NCBI GenBank assembly: GCA_037783545.1
Contig: JBBELK010000013.1
Location: forward strand, 1-64,000
Reading direction: 5' to 3'
DNA length: 64,000 bases
DNA from: Henricia sp. BOLD:AAB3569
Lineage: Eukaryota > Echinodermata > Asteroidea > Spinulosida > Echinasteridae
The notes under the pieces are model-generated. The model had not been told where the DNA came from. It saw nothing but the letters and a program-made list of their open reading frames with translations, and did not search any database. A program made the translations under genes and the position numbers. Below, piece after piece: positions 38,101-53,100 of this stretch (position 1 is the first letter of the stretch; each line of letters starts with the position of its first letter).

Positions 38101-41100
38101 GTCGGTTTAAACGGGAAATTGCTGAAATTTGCACAACACGTTTGGGATATAGAGTTGTTTTAGCAGGCAAAATTGAAAGTTTGTCTGCCAATTCCTTCAG
38201 TTCCAAAATAGCGACCGTTTCAGACGCAAGGTTTCACGAAAGCGGCGTCTGCTCGTGCGAAAAGGAGTTTTTGCTAGATTCGACGATAACTCTGTCGGTT
38301 TAAACGGGAAATTGCTGAAATTTGCACAACACGTTTGGGATATAGAGTTGTTTTAGCAGGCAAAATTGGAAGTTTGTCTGCCAATTCCTTCAGTTCCAAA
38401 ATAGCGACCGTTTCAGACGCAAGGTTTCACGAAAGCGGCGTCTGCTCGTGCGAAAAGGAGTTTTTGCTAGATTCGACGATAACTCTGTCGGTTTAAACGG
38501 GAAATTGCTGAAATTTGCACAACACGTTTGGGATATAGAGTTGTTTTAGCAGGCAAAATTGGAAGTTTGTCTGCCAATTCCTTCAGTTCCAAAATAGCAA
38601 CCGTTTCAGACGCAAGGTTTCACGAAAGCGGCGTCTGCTCGTGCGAAAACTGTGCGGCAGGGAGTTTTTGCTAGATTCGACGATAACTCTGTCGGTTTAA
38701 ACGGGAAATTGCTGAAATTTGCACAACACGTTTGGGATATAGAGTTGTTTTAGCAGGCAAAATTGGAAGTTTGTCTGCCAATTCCTTCAGTTCCAAAATA
38801 GCGACCGTTTCAGACGCAAGGTTTCACGAAAGCGGCGTCTGCTCGTGCGAAAAGGAGTTTTTGCTAGATTCGACGATAACTCTGTCGGTTTAAACGGGAA
38901 ATTGCTGAAATTTGCACAACACGTTTGGGATATAGAGTTGTTTTAGCAGGCAAAATTGGAAGTTTGTCTGCCAATTCCTTCAGTTCCAAAATAGCGACCG
39001 TTTCAGACGCAAGGTTTCACGAAAGCGGCGTCTGCTCGTGCGAAAAGGAGTTTTTGCTAGATTCGACGATAACTCTGTCGGTTTAAACGGGAAATTGCTG
39101 AAATTTGCACAACACGTTTGGGATATAAAGTTGTTTTAGCAGGCAAAATTGAAAGTTTGTCTGCCAATTCCTTCAGTTCCAAAATAGCGACCGTTTCAGA
39201 CGCAAGGTTTCACGAAAGCGGCGTCTGCTCGTGCGAAAAGGAGTTTTTGCTAGATTCGACGATAACTCTGTCGGTTTAAACGGGAAATTGCTGAAATTTG
39301 CACAACACGTTTGGGATATAGAGTTGTTTTAGCAGGCAAAATTGGAAGTTTGTCTGCCAATTCCTTCAGTTCCAAAATAGCGACCGTTTCAGACGCAAGG
39401 TTTCACGAAAGCGGCGTCTGCTCGTGCGAAAAGGAGTTTTTGCTAGATTCGACGATAACTCTGTCGGTTTAAACGGGAAGTTGCTGAAATTTGCACAACA
39501 CGTTTGGGATATAGAGTTGTTTTAGCAGGCAAAATTGAAAGTTTGTCTGCCAATTCCTTCAGTTCCAAAATAGCGACCGTTTCAGACGCAAGGTTTCACG
39601 AAAGCGGCGTCTGCTCGTGCGAAAAGGAGTTTTTGCTAGATTCGACGATAACTCTGTCGGTTTAAACGGGAAATTGCTGAAATTTGCACAACACGTTTGG
39701 GATATAGAGTTGTTTTAGCAGGCAAAATTGGAAGTTTGTCTGCCAATTCCTTCAGTTCCAAAATAGCGACCGTTTCAGACGCAAGGTTTCACGAAAGCGG
39801 CGTCTGCTCGTGCGAAAACTGTGCGGCAGGGAGTTTTTGCTAGATTCGACGATAACTCTGTCGGTTTAAACGGGAAATTGCTGAAATTTGCACAACACGT
39901 TTGGGATATAGAGTTGTTTTAGCAGGCAAAATTGGAAGTTTGTCTGCCAATTCCTTCAGTTCCAAAATAGCGACCGTTTCAGACGCAAGGTTTCACGAAA
40001 GCGGCGTCTGCTCGTGCGAAAAGGAGTTTTTGCTAGATTCGACGATAACTCTGTCTGTTTAAACGGGAAATTGCTGAAATTTGCACAACACGTTTGGGAT
40101 ATACAGTTGTTTTAGCAGGCAAAATTGGAAGTTTGTCTGCCAATTCCTTCAGTTCCAAAATAGCGACCGTTTCAGACGCAAGGTTTCACGAAAGCGGCGT
40201 CTGCTCGTGCGAAAAGGAGTTTTTGCTAGATTTGACGATAACTATGTCGGTTTAAACAGGAAATTGCTGAAATTTGCACAACACGTTTGGGATATTGAGT
40301 TGTTTTAGCAGGCAAAATTGGAAGTTTGTCTGCCAATTCCTTCAGTTCCAAAATAGCGACCGTTTCAGACGCAAGGTTTCACGAAAGCGGCGTCTGCTCG
40401 TGCGAAAAGGAGTTTTTGCTAGATTCGACGATAACTCTGTCGGTTTAAACGGGAAATTGCTGAAATTTGCACAACACGTTTGGGATATAGAGTTGTTTTA
40501 GCAGGCAAAATTGGAAGTTTGTCTGCCAATTCCTTCAGTTCCAAAATAGCAACCGTTTCAGACGCAAGGTTTCACGAAAGCGGCGTCTGCTCGTGCGAAA
40601 ACTGTGCGGCAGGGAGTTTTTGCTAGATTCGACGATAACTCTGTCGGTTTAAACGGGAAATTGCTGAAATTTGCACAACACGTTTGGGATATAGAGTTGT
40701 TTTAGCAGGCAAAATTGGAAGTTTGTCTGCCAATTCCTTCAGTTCCAAAATAGCGACCGTTTCAGACGCAAGGTTTCACGAAAGCGGCGTCTGCTCGTGC
40801 GAAAAGGAGTTTTTGCTAGATTCGACGATAACTCTGTCGGTTTAAACGGGAAATTGCTGAAATTTGCACAACACGTTTGGGATATAGAGTTGTTTTAGCA
40901 GGCAAAATTGGAAGTTTGTCTGCCAATTCCTTCAGTTCCAAAATAGCGACCGTTTCAGACGCAAGGTTTCACGAAAGCGGCGTCTGCTCGTGCGAAAAGG
41001 AGTTTTTGCTAGATTCGACGATAACTCTGTCGGTTTAAACGGGAAATTGCTGAAATTTGCACAACACGTTTGGGATATAGAGTTGTTTTAGCAGGCAAAA

Positions 41101-44100
41101 TTGAAAGTTTGTCTGCCAATTCCTTCAGTTCCAAAATAGCGACCGTTTCAGACGCAAGGTTTCACGAAAGCGGCGTCTGCTCGTGCGAAAAGGAGTTTTT
41201 GCTAGATTCGACGATAACTCTGTCGGTTTAAACGGGAAATTGCTGAAATTTGCACAACACGTTTGGGATATAGAGTTGTTTTAGCAGGCAAAATTGGAAG
41301 TTTGTCTGCCAATTCCTTCAGTTCCAAAATAGCGACCGTTTCAGACGCAAGGTTTCACGAAAGCGGCGTCTGCTCGTGCGAAAAGGAGTTTTTGCTAGAT
41401 TCGACGATAACTCTGTCGGTTTAAACGGGAAATTGCTGAAATTTGCACAACACGTTTGGGATATAGAGTTGTTTTAGCAGGCAAAATTGGAAGTTTGTCT
41501 GCCAATTCCTTCAGTTCCAAAATAGCAACCGTTTTCAGACGCAAGGTTTCACGAAAGCGGCGTCTGCTCGTGCGAAAACTGTGCGGCAGGGAGTTTTTGC
41601 TAGATTCGACGATAACTCTGTCGGTTTAAACGGGAAATTGCTGAAATTTGCACAACACGTTTGGGATATAGAGTTGTTTTAGCAGGCAAAATTGGAAGTT
41701 TGTCTGCCAATTCCTTCAGTTCCAAAATAGCGACCGTTTCAGACGCAAGGTTTCACGAAAGCGGCGTCTGCTCGTGCGAAAAGGAGTTTTTGCTAGATTC
41801 GACGATAACTCTGTCGGTTTAAACGGGAAATTGCTGAAATTTGCACAACACGTTTGGGATATAGAGTTGTTTTAGCAGGCAAAATTGGAAGTTTGTCTGC
41901 CAATTCCTTCAGTTCCAAAATAGCGACCGTTTCAGACGCAAGGTTTCACGAAAGCGGCGTCTGCTCGTGCGAAAAGGAGTTTTTGCTAGATTCGACGATA
42001 ACTCTGTCGGTTTAAACGGGAAATTGCTGAAATTTGCACAACACGTTTGGGATATAGAGTTGTTTTAGCAGGCAAAATTGAAAGCTTGTCTGCCAATTCC
42101 TTCAGTTCCAAAATAGCGACCGTTTCAGACGCAAGGTTTCACGAAAGCGGCGTCTGCTCGTGCGAAAAGGAGTTTTTGCTAGATTCGACGATAACTCTGT
42201 CGGTTTAAACGGGAAATTGCTGAAATTTGCACAACACGTTTGGGATATAGAGTTGTTTTAGCAGGCAAAATTGGAAGTTTGTCTGCCAATTCCTTCAGTT
42301 CCAAAATAGCGACCGTTTCAGACGCAAGGTTTCACGAAAGCGGCGTCTGCTCGTGCGAAAAGGAGTTTTTGCTAGATTCGACGATAACTCTGTCGGTTTA
42401 AACGGGAAGTTGCTGAAATTTGCACAACACGTTTGGGATATAGAGTTGTTTTAGCAGGCAAAATTGAAAGTTTGTCTGCCAATTCCTTCAGTTCCAAAAT
42501 AGCGACCGTTTCAGACGCAAGGTTTCACGAAAGCGGCGTCTGCTCGTGCGAAAAGGAGTTTTTGCTAGATTCGACGATAACTCTGTCGGTTTAAACGGGA
42601 AATTGCTGAAATTTGCACAACACGTTTGGGATATAGAGTTGTTTTAGCAGGCAAAATTGGAAGTTTGTCTGCCAATTCCTTCAGTTCCAAAATAGCGACC
42701 GTTTCAGACGCAAGGTTTCACGAAAGCGGCGTCTGCTCGTGCGAAAACTGTGCGGCAGGGAGTTTTTGCTAGATTCGACGATAACTCTGTCGGTTTAAAC
42801 GGGAAATTGCTGAAATTTGCACAACACGTTTGGGATATAGAGTTGTTTTAGCAGGCAAAATTGGAAGTTTGTCTGCCAATTCCTTCAGTTCCAAAATAGC
42901 GACCGTTTCAGACGCAAGGTTTCACGAAAGCGGCGTCTGCTCGTGCGAAAACTGTGCCTGCAGGGAGTTTTTGCTAGATTCGACGATAACTCTGTCTGTT
43001 TAAACGGGAAATTGCTGAAATTTGCACAACACGTTTGGGATATACAGTTGTTTTAGCAGGCAAAATTGGAAGTTTGTCTGCCAATTCCTTCAGTTCCAAA
43101 ATAGCGACCGTTTCAGACGCAAGGTTTCACGAAAGCGGCGTCTGCTCGTGCGAAAAGGAATTTTTGCTAGATTTGACGATAACTATGTCGGTTTAAACAG
43201 GAAATTGCTGAAATTTGCACAACACGTTTGGGATATTGAGTTGTTTTAGCAGGCAAAATTGGAAGTTTGTCTGCCAATTCCTTCAGTTCCAAAATAGCGA
43301 CCGTTTCAGACGCAAGGTTTCACGAAAGCGGCGTCTGCTCGTGCGAAAAGGAGTTTTTGCTAGATTCGACGATAACTCTGTCGGTTTAAACGGGAAATTG
43401 CTGAAATTTGCACAACACGTTTGGGATATAGAGTTGTTTTAGCAGGCAAAATTGGAAGTTTGTCTGCCAATTCCTTCAGTTCCAAAATAGCAACCGTTTC
43501 AGACGCAAGGTTTCACGAAAGCGGCGTCTGCTCGTGCGAAAACTGTGCCTGCAGGGAGTTTTTGCTAGATTCGACGATAACTCTGTCGGTTTAAACGGGA
43601 AATTGCTGAAATTTGCACAACACGTTTGGGATATAGAGTTGTTTTAGCAGGCAAAATTGGAAGTTTGTCTGCCAATTCCTTCAGTTCCAAAATAGCGACC
43701 GTTTCAGACGCAAGGTTTCACGAAAGCGGCGTCTGCTCGTGCGAAAAGGAGTTTTTGCTAGATTCGACGATAACTCTGTCTGTTTAAACGGGAAATTGCT
43801 GAAATTTGCACAACACGTTTGGGATATACAGTTGTTTTAGCAGGCAAAATTGGAAGTTTGTCTGCCAATTCCTTCAGTTCCAAAATAGCGACCGTTTCAG
43901 ACGCAAGGTTTCACGAAAGCGGCGTCTGCTCGTGCGAAAAGGAGTTTTTGCTAGATTCGACGATAACTCTGTCGGTTTAAACGGGAAATTGCTGAAATTT
44001 GCACAACACGTTTGGGATATAGAGTTGTTTTAGCAGGCAAAATTGGAAGTTTGTCTGCCAATTCCTTCAGTTCCAAAATAGCGACCGTTTCAGACGCAAG

Positions 44101-47100
44101 GTTTCACGAAAGCGGCGTCTGCTCGTGCGAAAACTGTGCGGCAGGGAGTTTTTGCTAGATTCGACGATAACTCTGTCGGTTTAAACGGGAAATTGCTGAA
44201 ATTTGCACAACACGTTTGGGATATAGAGTTGTTTTAGCAGGCAAAATTGGAAGTTTGTCTGCCAATTCCTTCAGTTCCAAAATAGCGACCGTTTCAGACG
44301 CAAGGTTTCACGAAAGCGGCGTCTGCTCGTGCGAAAACTGTGCCTGCAGGGAGTTTTTGCTAGATTCGACGATAACTCTGTCTGTTTAAACGGGAAATTG
44401 CTGAAATTTGCACAACACGTTTGGGATATACAGTTGTTTTAGCAGGCAAAATTGGAAGTTTGTCTGCCAATTCCTTCAGTTCCAAAATAGCGACCGTTTC
44501 AGACGCAAGGTTTCACGAAAGCGGCGTCTGCTCGTGCGAAAAGGAATTTTTGCTAGATTTGACGATAACTATGTCGGTTTAAACAGGAAATTGCTGAAAT
44601 TTGCACAACACGTTTGGGATATTGAGTTGTTTTAGCAGGCAAAATTGGAAGTTTGTCTGCCAATTCCTTCAGTTCCAAAATAGCGACCGTTTCAGACGCA
44701 AGGTTTCACGAAAGCGGCGTCTGCTCGTGCGAAAAGGAGTTTTTGCTAGATTCGACGATAACTCTGTCGGTTTAAACGGGAAATTGCTGAAATTTGCACA
44801 ACACGTTTGGGATATAGAGTTGTTTTAGCAGGCAAAATTGGAAGTTTGTCTGCCAATTCCTTCAGTTCCAAAATAGCAACCGTTTCAGACGCAAGGTTTC
44901 ACGAAAGCGGCGTCTGCTCGTGCGAAAACTGTGCCTGCAGGGAGTTTTTGCTAGATTCGACGATAACTCTGTCGGTTTAAACGGGAAATTGCTGAAATTT
45001 GCACAACACGTTTGGGATATAGAGTTGTTTTAGCAGGCAAAATTGGAAGTTTGTCTGCCAATTCCTTCAGTTCCAAAATAGCGACCGTTTCAGACGCAAG
45101 GTTTCACGAAAGCGGCGTCTGCTCGTGCGAAAAGGAGTTTTTGCTAGATTCGACGATAACTCTGTCTGTTTAAACGGGAAATTGCTGAAATTTGCACAAC
45201 ACGTTTGGGATATACAGTTGTTTTAGCAGGCAAAATTGGAAGTTTGTCTGCCAATTCCTTCAGTTCCAAAATAGCGACCGTTTCAGACGCAAGGTTTCAC
45301 GAAAGCGGCGTCTGCTCGTGCGAAAAGGAGTTTTTGCTAGATTTGACGATAACTATGTCGGTTTAAACAGGAAATTGCTGAAATTTGCACAACACGTTTG
45401 GGATATTGAGTTGTTTTAGCAGGCAAAATTGGAAGTTTGTCTGCCAATTCCTTCAGTTCCAAAATAGCGACCGTTTCAGACGCAAGGTTTCACGAAAGCG
45501 GCGTCTGCTCGTGCAAAAAGGAGTTTTTGCTAGATTCGACGATAACTCTGTCGGTTTAAACGGGAAATTGCTGAAATTTGCACAACACGTTTGGGATATA
45601 GAGTTGTTTTAGCAGGCAAAATTGGAAGTTTGTCTGCCAATTCCTTCAGTTCCAAAATAGCAACCGTTTCAGACGCAAGGTTTCACGAAAGCGGCGTCTG
45701 CTCGTGCGAAAACTGTGCGGCAGGGAGTTTTTGCTAGATTCGACGATAACTCTGTCGGTTTAAACGGGAAATTGCTGAAATTTGCACAACACGTTTGGGA
45801 TATAGAGTTGTTTTAGCAGGCAAAATTGGAAGTTTGTCTGCCAATTCCTTCAGTTCCAAAATAGCGACCGTTTCAGACGCAAGGTTTCGCGAAAGCGGCG
45901 TCTGCTCGTGCGAAAAGGAGTTTTTGCTAGATTCGACGATAACTCTGTCGGTTTAAACGGGAAATTGCTGAAATTTGCACAACACGTTTGGGATATAGAG
46001 TTGTTTTAGCAGGCAAAATTGGAAGTTTGTCTGCCAATTCCTTCAGTTCCAAAATAGCGACCGTTTCAGACGCAAGGTTTCACGAAAGCGGCGTCTGCTC
46101 GTGCGAAAAGGAGTTTTTGCTAGATTCGACGATAACTCTGTCGGTTTAAACGGGAAATTGCTGAAATTTGCACAACACGTTTGGGATATAGAGTTGTTTT
46201 AGCAGGCAAAATTGAAAGTTTGTCTGCCAATTCCTTCAGTTCCAAAATAGCGACCGTTTCAGACGCAAGGTTTCACGAAAGCGGCGTCTGCTCGTGCGAA
46301 AAGGAGTTTTTGCTAGATTCGACGATAACTCTGTCGGTTTAAACGGGAAATTGCTGAAATTTGCACAACACGTTTGGGATATAGAGTTGTTTTAGCAGGC
46401 AAAATTGGAAGTTTGTCTGCCAATTCCTTCAGTTCCAAAATAGCGACCGTTTCAGACGCAAGGTTTCACGAAAGCGGCGTCTGCTCGTGCGAAAACTGTG
46501 CGGCAGGGAGTTTTTGCTAGATTCGACGATAACTCTGTCGGTTTAAACGGGAAATTGCTGAAATTTGCACAACACGTTTGGGATATAGAGTTGTTTTAGC
46601 AGGCAAAATTGGAAGTTTGTCGGCCAATTCCTTCAGTTCCAAAATAGCGACCGTTTCAGACGCAAGGTTTCACGAAAGCGGCGTCTGCTCGTGCGAAAAG
46701 GAGTTTTTGCTAGATTCGACGATAACTCTGTCGGTTTAAACGGGAAATTGCTGAAATTTGCACAACACGTTTGGGATATAGAGTTGTTTTAGCAGGCAAA
46801 ATTGGAAGTTTGTCTGCCAATTCCTTCAGTTCCAAAATAGCGACCGTTTCAGACGCAAGGTTTCACGAAAGCGGCGTCTGCTCGTGCGAAAACTGTGCCT
46901 GCAGGGAGTTTTTGCTAGATTCGACGATAACTCTGTCTGTTTAAACGGGAAATTGCTGAAATTTGCACAACACGTTTGGGATATACAGTTGTTTTAGCAG
47001 GCAAAATTGGAAGTTTGTCTGCCAATTCCTTCAGTTCCAAAATAGCGACCGTTTCAGACGCAAGGTTTCACGAAAGCGGCGTCTGCTCGTGCGAAAAGGA

Positions 47101-50100
47101 GTTTTTGCTAGATTTGACGATAACTATGTCGGTTTAAACAGGAAATTGCTGAAATTTGCACAACACGTTTGGGATATTGAGTTGTTTTAGCAGGCAAAAT
47201 TGGAAGTTTGTCTGCCAATTCCTTCAGTTCCAAAATAGCGACCGTTTCAGACGCAAGGTTTCACGAAAGCGGCGTCTGCTCGTGCGAAAAGGAGTTTTTG
47301 CTAGATTCGACGATAACTCTGTCGGTTTAAACGGGAAATTGCTGAAATTTGCACAACACGTTTGGGATATAGAGTTGTTTTAGCAGGCAAAATTGGAAGT
47401 TTGTCTGCCAATTCCTTCAGTTCCAAAATAGCGACCGTTTCAGACGCAAGGTTTCACGAAAGCGGCGTCTGCTCGTGCGAAAAGGAGTTTTTGCTAGATT
47501 CGACGATAACTCTGTCGGTTTAAACGGGAAATTGCTGAAATTTGCACAACACGTTTGGGATATAGAGTTGTTTTAGCAGGCAAAATTGGAAGTTTGTCTG
47601 CCAATTCCTTCAGTTCCAAAATAGCAACCGTTTCAGACGCAAGGTTTCACGAAAGCGGCGTCTGCTCGTGCGAAAAGGAGTTTTTGCTAGATTCGACGAT
47701 AACTCTGTCTGTTTAAACGGGAAATTGCTGAAATTTGCACAACACGTTTGGGATATAGAGTTGTTTTAGCAGGCAAAATTGGAAGTTTGTCTGCCAATTC
47801 CTTCAGTTCCAAAATAGCGACCGTTTCAGACGCAAGGTTTCACGAAAGCGGCGTCTGCTCGTGCGAAAAGGAGTTTTTGCTAGATTCGACGATAACTATG
47901 TCGGTTTAAACAGGAAATTGCTGAAATTTGCACAACACGTTTGGGATATAGAGTTGTTTTAGCAGGCAAAATTGGAAGTTTGTCTGCCAATTCCTTCAGT
48001 TCCAAAATAGCGACCGTTTCAGACGCAAGGTTTCACGAAAGCGGCGTCTGCTCGTGCGAAAAGGAGTTTTTGCTAGATTCGACGATAACTCTGTCGGTTT
48101 AAACGGGAAATTGCTGAAATTTGCACAACACGTTTGGGATATAGAGTTGTTTTAGCAGGCAAAATTAGAAGTTTGTCTGCCAATTCCTTCAGTTCCAAAA
48201 TAGCGACCGTTTCAGACGCAAGGTTTCACGAAAGCGGCGTCTGCTCGTGCGAAAAGGAGTTTTTGCTAGATTCGACGATAACTATGTCGGTTTAAACAGG
48301 AAATTGCTGAAATTTGCACAACACGTTTGGGATATAGAGTTGTTTTAGCAGGCAAAATTGGAAGTTTGTCTGCCAATTCCTTCAGTTCCAAAATAGCGAC
48401 CGTTTCAGACGCAAGGTTTCACGAAAGCGGCGTCTGCTCGTGCGAAAAGGAGTTTTTGCTAGATTCGACGATAACTATGTCGGTTTAAACAGGAAATTGC
48501 TGAAATTTGCACAACACGTTTGGGATAATGAGTTGTTTTAGCAGGCAAAATTGGAAGTTTGTCTGCCAATTCCTTCAGTTCCAAAATAGCGACCGTTTCA
48601 GACGCAAGGTTTCACGAAAGCGGCGTCTGCTCGTGCGAAAAGGAGTTTTTGCTAGATTCGACGATAACTCTGTCGGTTTAAACGGGAAATTGCTGAAATT
48701 TGCACAACACGTTTGGGATATAGAGTTGTTTTAGCAGGCAAAATTGGAAGTTTGTCTGCCAATTCCTTCAGTTCCAAAATAGCAACCGTTTCAGACGCAA
48801 GGTTTCACGAAAGCGGCGTCTGCTCGTGCGAAAAGGAGTTTTTGCTAGATTCGACGATAACTCTGTCGGTTTAAACGGGAAATTGCTGAAATTTGCACAA
48901 CACGTTTGGGATATAGAGTTGTTTTAGCAGGCAAAATTGGAAGTTTGTCTGCCAATTCCTTCAATTCCAAAATAGCGACCGTTTCAGACGCAAGGTTTCA
49001 CGAAAGCGGCGTCTGCTCGTGCGAAAAAGGAGTTTTTGCTAGATTCGACGATAACTCTGTCTGTTTAAACGGGAAATTGCTGAAATTTGCACAACACGTT
49101 TGGGATATACAGTTGTTTTAGCAGGCAAAATTGGAAGTTTGTCTGCCAATTCCTTCAGTTCCAAAATAGCGACCGTTTCAGACGCAAGGTTTCACGAAAG
49201 CGGCGTCTGCTCGTGCGAAAAGGAGTTTTTGCTAGATTTGACGATAACTATGTCGGTTTAAACAGGAAATTGCTGAAATTTGCACAACACGTTTGGGATA
49301 TTGAGTTGTTTTAGCAGGCAAAATTGGAAGTTTGTCTGCCAATTCCTTCAGTTCCAAAATAGCGACCGTTTCAGACGCAAGGTTTCACGAAAGCGGCGTC
49401 TGCTCGTGCGAAAAGGAGTTTTTGCTAGATTCGACGATAACTCTGTCGGTTTAAACGGGAAATTGCTGAAATTTGCACAACACGTTTGGGATATAGAGTT
49501 GTTTTAGCAGGCAAAATTGGAAGTTTGTCTGCCAATTCCTTCAGTTCCAAAATAGCAACCGTTTCAGACGCAAGGTTTCACGAAAGCGGCGTCTGCTCGT
49601 GCGAAAACTGTGCGGCAGGGAGTTTTTGCTAGATTCGACGATAACTCTGTCGGTTTAAACGGGAAATTGCTGAAATTTGCACAACACGTTTGGGATATAG
49701 AGTTGTTTTAGCAGGCAAAATTGGAAGTTTGTCTGCCAATTCCTTCAGTTCCAAAATAGCGACCGTTTCAGACGCAAGGTTTCACGAAAGCGGCGTCTGC
49801 TCGTGCGAAAAGGAGTTTTTGCTAGATTCGACGATAACTCTGTCGGTTTAAACGGGAAATTGCTGAAATTTGCACAACACGTTTGGGATATAGAGTTGTT
49901 TTAGCAGGCAAAATTGGAAGTTTGTCTGCCAATTCCTTCAGTTCCAAAATAGCGACCGTTTCAGACGCAAGGTTTCACGAAAGCGGCGTCTGCTCGTGCG
50001 AAAAGGAGTTTTTGCTAGATTCGACGATAACTCTGTCGGTTTAAACGGGAAATTGCTGAAATTTGCACAACACGTTTGGGATATAGAGTTGTTTTAGCAG

Positions 50101-53100
50101 GCAAAATTGAAAGTTTGTCTGCCAATTCCTTCAGTTCCAAAATAGCGACTGTTTCAGACGCAAGGTTTCACGAAAGCGGCGTCTGCTCGTGCGAAAAGGA
50201 GTTTTTGCTAGATTCGACGATAACTCTGTCGGTTTAAACGGGAAATTGCTGAAATTTGCACAACACGTTTGGGATATAGAGTTGTTTTAGCAGGCAAAAT
50301 TGGAAGTTTGTCTGCCAATTCCTTCAGTTCCAAAATAGCGACCGTTTCAGACGCAAGGTTTCACGAAAGCGGCGTCTGCTCGTGCGAAAACTGTGCGGCA
50401 GGGAGTTTTTGCTAGATTCGACGATAACTCTGTCGGTTTAAACGGGAAATTGCTGAAATTTGCACAACACGTTTGGGATATAGAGTTGTTTTAGCAGGCA
50501 AAAATGGAAGTTTGTCGGCCAATTCCTTCAGTTCCAAAATAGCGACCGTTTCAGACGCAAGGTTTCACGAAAGCGGCGTCTGCTCGTGCGAAAAGGAGTT
50601 TTTGCTAGATTCGACGATAACTCTGTCGGTTTAAACGGGAAATTGCTGAAATTTGCACAACACGTTTGGGATATAGAGTTGTTTTAGCAGGCAAAATTGG
50701 AAGTTTGTCTGCCAATTCCTTCAGTTCCAAAATAGCGACCGTTTCAGACGCAAGGTTTCACGAAAGCGGCGTCTGCTCGTGCGAAAACTGTGCCTGCAGG
50801 GAGTTTTTGCTAGATTCGACGATAACTCTGTCTGTTTAAACGGGAAATTGCTGAAATTTGCACAACACGTTTGGGATATACAGTTGTTTTAGCAGGCAAA
50901 ATTGGAAGTTTGTCTGCCAATTCCTTCAGTTCCAAAATAGCGACCGTTTCAGACGCAAGGTTTCACGAAAGCGGCGTCTGCTCGTGCGAAAAGGAGTTTT
51001 TGCTAGATTTGACGATAACTATGTCGGTTTAAACAGGAAATTGCTGAAATTTGCACAACACGTTTGGGATATTGAGTTGTTTTAGCAGGCAAAATTGGAA
51101 GTTTGTCTGCCAATTCCTTCAGTTCCAAAATAGCGACCGTTTCAGACGCAAGGTTTCACGAAAGCGGCGTCTGCTCGTGCGAAAAGGAGTTTTTGCTAGA
51201 TTCGACGATAACTCTGTCGGTTTAAACGGGAAATTGCTGAAATTTGCACAACACGTTTGGGATATAGAGTTGTTTTAGCAGGCAAAATTGGAAGTTTGTC
51301 TGCCAATTCCTTCAGTTCCAAAATAGCAACCGTTTCAGACGCAAGGTTTCACGAAAGCGGCGTCTGCTCGTGCGAAAAGGAGTTTTTGCTAGATTCGACG
51401 ATAACTCTGTCTGTTTAAACGGGAAATTGCTGAAATTTGCACAACACGTTTGGGATATAGAGTTGTTTTAGCAGGCAAAATTGGAAGTTTGTCTGCCAAT
51501 TCCTTCAGTTCCAAAATAGCGACCGTTTCAGACGCAAGGTTTCACGAAAGCGGCGTCTGCTCGTGCGAAAAGGAGTTTTTGCTAGATTCGACGATAACTA
51601 TGTCGGTTTAAACAGGAAATTGCTGAAATTTGCACAACACGTTTGGGATATAGAGTTGTTTTAGCAGGCAAAATTGGAAGTTTGTCTGCCAATTCCTTCA
51701 GTTCCAAAATAGCGACCGTTTCAGACGCAAGGTTTCACGAAAGCGGCGTCTGCTCGTGCGAAAAGGAGTTTTTGCTAGATTCGACGATAACTCTGTCGGT
51801 TTAAACGGGAAATTGCTGAAATTTGCACAACACGTTTGGGATATAGAGTTGTTTTAGCAGGCAAAATTGGAAGTTTGTCTGCCAATTCCTTCAGTTCCAA
51901 AATAGCAACCGTTTCAGACGCAAGGTTTCACGAAAGCGGCGTCTGCTCGTGCGAAAAGGAGTTTTTGCTAGATTCGACGATAACTCTGTCTGTTTAAACG
52001 GGAAATTGCTGAAATTTGCACAACACGTTTGGGATATAGAGTTGTTTTAGCAGGCAAAATTGGAAGTTTGTCTGCCAATTCCTTCAGTTCCAAAATAGCG
52101 ACCGTTTCAGACGCAAGGTTTCACGAAAGCGGCGTCTGCTCGTGCGAAAAGGAGTTTTTGCTAGATTCGACGATAACTATGTCGGTTTAAACAGGAAATT
52201 GCTGAAATTTGCACAACACGTTTGGGATATAGAGTTGTTTTAGCAGGCAAAATTGGAAGTTTGTCTGCCAATTCCTTCAGTTCCAAAATAGCGACCGTTT
52301 CAGACGCAAGGTTTCACGAAAGCGGCGTCTGCTCGTGCGAAAAGGAGTTTTTGCTAGATTCGACGATAACTATGTCGGTTTAAACAGGAAATTGCTGAAA
52401 TTTGCACAACACGTTTGGGATATAGAGTTGTTTTAGCAGGCAAAATTGGAAGTTTGTCTGCCAATTCCTTCAGTTCCAAAATAGCGACCGTTTCAGACGC
52501 AAGGTTTCACGAAAGCGGCGTCTGCTCGTGCGAAAAGGAGTTTTTGCTAGATTCGACGATAACTCTGTCGGTTTAAACGGGAAATTGCTGAAATTTGCAC
52601 AACACGTTTGGGATATAGAGTTGTTTTAGCAGGCAAAATTAGAAGTTTGTTTGCCAATTCCTTCAGTTCCAAAATAGCGACCGTTTCAGACGCAAGGTTT
52701 CACGAAAGCGGCGTCTGCTCGTGCGAAAAGGAGTTTTTGCTAGATTCGACGATAACTATGTCGGTTTAAACAGGAAATTGCTGAAATTTGCACAACACGT
52801 TTGGGATATAGAGTTGTTTTAGCAGGCAAAATTGGAAGTTTGTCTGCCAATTCCTTCAGTTCCAAAATAGCGACCGTTTCAGACGCAAGGTTTCACGAAA
52901 GCGGCGTCTGCTCGTGCGAAAAGGAGTTTTTGCTAGATTCGACGATAACTATGTCGGTTTAAACAGGAAATTGCTGAAATTTGCACAACACGTTTGGGAT
53001 ATTGAGTTGTTTTAGCAGGCAAAATTGGAAGTTTGTCTGCCAATTCCTTCAGTTCCAAAATAGCGACCGTTTCAGACGCAAGGTTTCACGAAAGCGGCGT